A stretch of DNA of 33,801 bases from Candidatus Binatia bacterium (lineage in GTDB: Bacteria; Desulfobacterota; Binatia; UBA9968). The position numbers and the translations under genes are program-made. The stretch lies in NCBI GenBank assembly GCA_036504975.1, contig DASXUF010000136.1, positions 1 through 33,801 of the forward strand, read 5' to 3'. How positions within the stretch are numbered: position 1 is the first letter of the stretch; the number at the start of each line of letters is the position of its first letter. Shown here in pieces: positions 31,768 to 33,801 of the stretch. A model generated the notes under the pieces. It made no database searches and was not told the origin of the DNA. It saw only the letters and a list, made by a program, of their open reading frames with translations.

Positions 31768-32259
31768 ATGCGACATCTTAGAGCCGGGAGAAAATTCAAT
31801 CGCAGTCCCAGCCACCGCGCGGCGCTGTTGCGCAATTTAGTGACCTCGTTGCTGCGTCATGAGCGCATCCAGACGACCGATCCCAAGGCCAAGGAGCTCC
31901 GGAGCTGGGCCGACCGCATGATCGGCTTGGCCAAGCAGGGGACGTTGCACGCGCGGCGCCAGGCACTGGCGGTGATTCAAGACGAAGACGTCGTGCACAA
32001 ACTTTTCGATGCCTTAGCGGCGCGTTTCAAAAATCGCGCCGGCGGCTACAGCCGCGTCATCAAGATCGGCTGGCGCCAGGGCGATCGGGCGCCTCTGTCG
32101 ATCATTGAGTTGTTGCCCGCCGAAGCCAAAGCGGAAGCGGCCGCTGGCCAGAAGAAAAGCCGGCGGCGGTCGCGGAAAGCGGCGGCAGACGGAAAAGAAG
32201 CCGGCGGCAAGAAAAAAGCCGCGGCGCCGCGACGGTCAGCTAAGAAAGCTTCCGCGTAA
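31768..32259 (+). CDS. rplQ: 50S ribosomal protein L17 with Lys/Ala-rich C-terminal tail
   Basis: Large-subunit protein near the tunnel exit. The core (1-117) starts MRHLRAGRKFNRSPSHRAAL and ends RAPLSIIELLP. Residues 118-163 add a basic low-complexity tail of Lys, Arg, Ala and Gly, about 45 residues. The usual bacterial length is about 115-130 aa. No Shine-Dalgarno is visible between the preceding heptad tract and the ATG. It is the last gene of the translation cluster. Confidence 0.97.
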   Translation: MRHLRAGRKFNRSPSHRAALLRNLVTSLLRHERIQTTDPKAKELRSWADRMIGLAKQGTLHARRQALAVIQDEDVVHKLFDALAARFKNRAGGYSRVIKIGWRQGDRAPLSIIELLPAEAKAEAAAGQKKSRRRSRKAAADGKEAGGKKKAAAPRRSAKKASA

Positions 32260-32280
32260 ATTTCTCACATTTCATTTCTC
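32260..32280. repeat. Short heptad repeat after rplQ
   Basis: Three 7-base units, ATTTCTC, ACATTTC and ATTTCTC, start on the base after the rplQ stop. Same period as the longer tracts but too short to be certain. It opens a 167-base gene-free gap that continues with a phrase TTTGCGC/TTTGCGCG (about 32345-32360) and then a long palindrome. Confidence 0.5.
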
Positions 32281-32366
32281 TGCGCGCGCATCCATTAGCC
32301 CGGATTATTCACCATCGGCGGGGCCGCTTTCTCCCTTGGCGCTCTTTGCGCCTTTGCGCGAGATTT

Positions 32367-32413
32367 CCCTCACCCTTCCCTCTCCCGCACGCGGGAGAGG
32401 GAAGGGGTGAGGG
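32367..32413. repeat. Long perfect-type palindrome between convergent rplQ and lyase gene
   Basis: CCCTCACCCTTCCCTCTCCC on the left is matched by its complement on the right with a single extra G, a stem of over 20 bp with a very small loop around CACG. No T run follows on either strand, so it is not a standard intrinsic terminator, although it lies between two convergent genes. From memory it resembles a palindrome scattered in many bacterial genomes (inference). Confidence 0.75.
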
Positions 32414-32426
32414 CGACCAATCCGGA

Positions 32427-33521
32427 CTATCGATACCCAGCGAGAAGCCGCTCGAAGGACGGCGCTCCGCCCTCGCCCGGAAAAGTCACCTGATGAAAGC
32501 GGGGTTGGAAGTATCCCGCCAGGTCAAAAAGACGTTGGGCTTTTTTGGGATCCCATTTTTCTCCGACCCGGATGGTTGGATCTCCGGCCGCGCTCCGCTG
32601 AAGGTCGAATTTCACCGAAGAACGAACGAACTCGCGGTGCGCCTTTTCTCCGGTAATATAGGGTATGAGAAAAGCGATCGACTTTTCCAGAGCGGCCCCT
32701 TCCGGGGTCGTGTGCGCGTAGAGGTCAATCCCATTCTTGTCCGCCGCAATGGCCAGCTCGATCAAAGGCAGAAGGTCGTACACGTGATAATGCAGCGCGT
32801 CGCGTTGGCGGAAATCGAAAGTCAAGCCGTCGGGATAAAGATTGACGTTCAAGTGGCGCCCGGTGTCGGACACGACCCAGCGAATGAGATCCGAGGTCGC
32901 CAATAAGAATGCAACGTGGCCGACGATCTTCAGCCTGTGGCTATGATGATTGTTCTTAGACGTCGAGCTCGTTATGCGGATCGCCGCTTTCTGCTTTTCC
33001 GCCATGCGGAGGAGCCAGCGATCCGCTTCGGCGCGCTCCTGCGCCGTGTAGAGGATGCGCGTGAGATCGTAGCCCTTCATCAAACGGCTAAAGTCCGTCT
33101 CGTTGATTGGATTGCCGTCGGGTTCATAAACTCGCGCCCACGCGAGCGCGAACTCGCGGGCCTTTTCTCCATACTCCGTCTTTTCCGTCAGCGCGTAGGC
33201 GTACCCCAGAGCTTCGGCTTTGGGCAGGTCACCCCTGTCTTTGAGACTTTGTATTTTCTCAGGGTCCGAGTGGAGCCGTCCTTCGGAGACGATCCTTTTT
33301 ACCGGGCGAGGGTTTTCTTTGAGCGCGCCGTCGGCGAGTTTTTTTACCGGCTCGAAGGCGCGGGCCGCTGCGGCGTCGGCGCGAAGAACTTTACGCAGTG
33401 CAGTCACTTGGTTGGGAGTAAGAGAGATTCGGGCGCGAGAGCCCTCCGATTCTTCGGCTCGCAGGGGAGACGAAAACAGCGCCACAGCGACAAACAAACC
33501 CGCGATCAACGAGGCCGGCAT
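32427..33521 (-). CDS. Probable secreted alginate lyase-family protein (PL5-like)
   Basis: It likely cleaves a uronic-acid polysaccharide by beta-elimination in the periplasm or outside the cell; the real substrate is unknown. The chosen start gives 364 aa beginning with MPASLIAGLFVAVALFSSPL, a signal-like hydrophobic run with a cut likely after residue 22. A GTG at 33635 would add 38 residues and bury this signal. NNHHSHR (190-196), PDG (230-232) and RQRDALHYHVYD (238-249) match the active-site blocks of the PL5 alpha-barrel family, where a His and a Tyr are catalytic. It points against the ribosomal genes and diverges from the next gene. Confidence 0.75.
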   Translation of the reverse strand: MPASLIAGLFVAVALFSSPLRAEESEGSRARISLTPNQVTALRKVLRADAAAARAFEPVKKLADGALKENPRPVKRIVSEGRLHSDPEKIQSLKDRGDLPKAEALGYAYALTEKTEYGEKAREFALAWARVYEPDGNPINETDFSRLMKGYDLTRILYTAQERAEADRWLLRMAEKQKAAIRITSSTSKNNHHSHRLKIVGHVAFLLATSDLIRWVVSDTGRHLNVNLYPDGLTFDFRQRDALHYHVYDLLPLIELAIAADKNGIDLYAHTTPEGAALEKSIAFLIPYITGEKAHREFVRSSVKFDLQRSAAGDPTIRVGEKWDPKKAQRLFDLAGYFQPRFHQVTFPGEGGAPSFERLLAGYR

Positions 33522-33570
33522 GCAACGAGGGTAGCGAAGGCTCAGCGCAACTGTCAACGGCCGCGGCTTT

Positions 33571-33589
33571 TTCTGCCCTTTCGGCAGAA
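33571..33589. promoter_or_regulatory. Hairpin in the divergent gap between lyase and last gene
   Basis: TTCTGCC (33571-33577) pairs with GGCAGAA (33583-33589) around a CTTTC loop in the 107-base gap between divergent starts. It could be an operator, or a terminator-like remnant. A TTGACA on the minus strand (33552-33557) has no good -10 partner. Function not determined. Confidence 0.35.
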
Positions 33590-33628
33590 GCGGAGGCGTG
33601 GTATTTAGCACTTTGGCGGAGAAAGATC

Positions 33629-33801
33629 GTGACACTACTGCGACACAGCCTCAAAGACCTCGTCAAAATTCAGCTCGATGATGAAGCGCTGGCGAAGCTT
33701 TTGTGGAAGGACTTCGGCAACGGGCTTTTCATGGCGCGGCTCGCGCGCGAAGGAAAGAGCGAATTGGTTCTCTACCGGATCGAGGCGGGCGCGGATCCCA
33801 A
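33629..33801 (+). CDS. Start of an unidentified protein, possibly cupin family (3' truncated)
   Basis: A GTG with GGCGGAGAAAG upstream opens a frame that runs off the window. The 57 visible residues begin with a leucine-rich helix-like stretch (LLRHSLKDLVKIQ) and continue GLFMARLAREGKSELVLYRI then EAGADP. That last run looks like the first strands of a cupin barrel, as in ChrR-like anti-sigma or cupin_7 proteins, but no metal-binding His block is in view. Identification is tentative. Confidence 0.45.
   Translation, partial: MTLLRHSLKDLVKIQLDDEALAKLLWKDFGNGLFMARLAREGKSELVLYRIEAGADP

Noticed and set aside
32367-32413. Canonical bidirectional terminator
   Set aside because: No T run on either strand after the stem; it may still stop transcription, but the sequence does not show it.
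33529-33557. Minus-strand sigma70 promoter for the lyase gene
   Set aside because: TTGACA is perfect, but no acceptable -10 exists at 16-18 bases and the start would be almost at the ATG.
33522-33635. Longer lyase start at the GTG at 33635
   Set aside because: It would place 38 residues before a signal-like segment and overlap the divergent gene start; the ATG at 33521 is better.

Overview
The window is 33.8 kb of bacterial chromosome. Almost all of it is one unbroken, same-strand run of translation and transcription genes from about 712 to 32259. It joins the classical tufB-secE-nusG, rplKAJL-rpoBC, str, S10, spc and alpha clusters end to end. The host looks like an uncultured, moderately high-GC, Gram-negative-type bacterium of the deltaproteobacteria/NC10/Rokubacteria-like kind. 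That rests on the general look of EF-Tu, RpoB/RpoC and IF-1, the zinc-ribbon S14, the lack of L30 beside S5, and the intergenic repeats. No lineage can be fixed without a tree.

Layout. 1-561 is the 3' end of a NarL-type sensor histidine kinase, clearly richer in GC than what follows. 584-711 is a folded dispersed-type repeat, and 712-784 is tRNA-Thr(GGT). Then come tuf, rpmG, tRNA-Trp(CCA), secE, nusG, rplK, rplA, rplJ, rplL, rpoB and rpoC (869-13640). A promoter-like stretch leads into rpsL and rpsG; an intrinsic terminator sits before fusA. The S10/spc block (rpsJ to rplO, then secY, adk, map, infA, rpmJ) follows with many 1-11 bp overlaps. The alpha block is rpsM, rpsK, rpsD, rpoA, rplQ. 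Two genes unrelated to translation close the window on either side of a divergent gap: a probable secreted PL5-type alginate lyase on the minus strand and the start of a possible cupin protein on the plus strand.

How it works together. The genes encode RNA polymerase core (alpha, beta, beta'), NusG, 27 ribosomal proteins, EF-Tu, EF-G, IF-1, the SecYE translocon, adenylate kinase and methionine aminopeptidase, so transcription, translation, export and N-terminal processing are produced together. rpmD (L30) is absent from between rpsE and rplO, and tuf is absent from between fusA and rpsJ.

The most unusual structure is not in the genes. Many gaps in this compact cluster hold a short tract built from 7-bp units, often with an inverted second half that can form an RNA hairpin. 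Different tracts use different heptamer words; two pairs of tracts share a word across 5-9 kb. Other gaps carry palindromes that resemble dispersed intergenic elements. There is no CRISPR array, insertion sequence, integrase or phage gene, and no gene-free stretch longer than about 170 bases.
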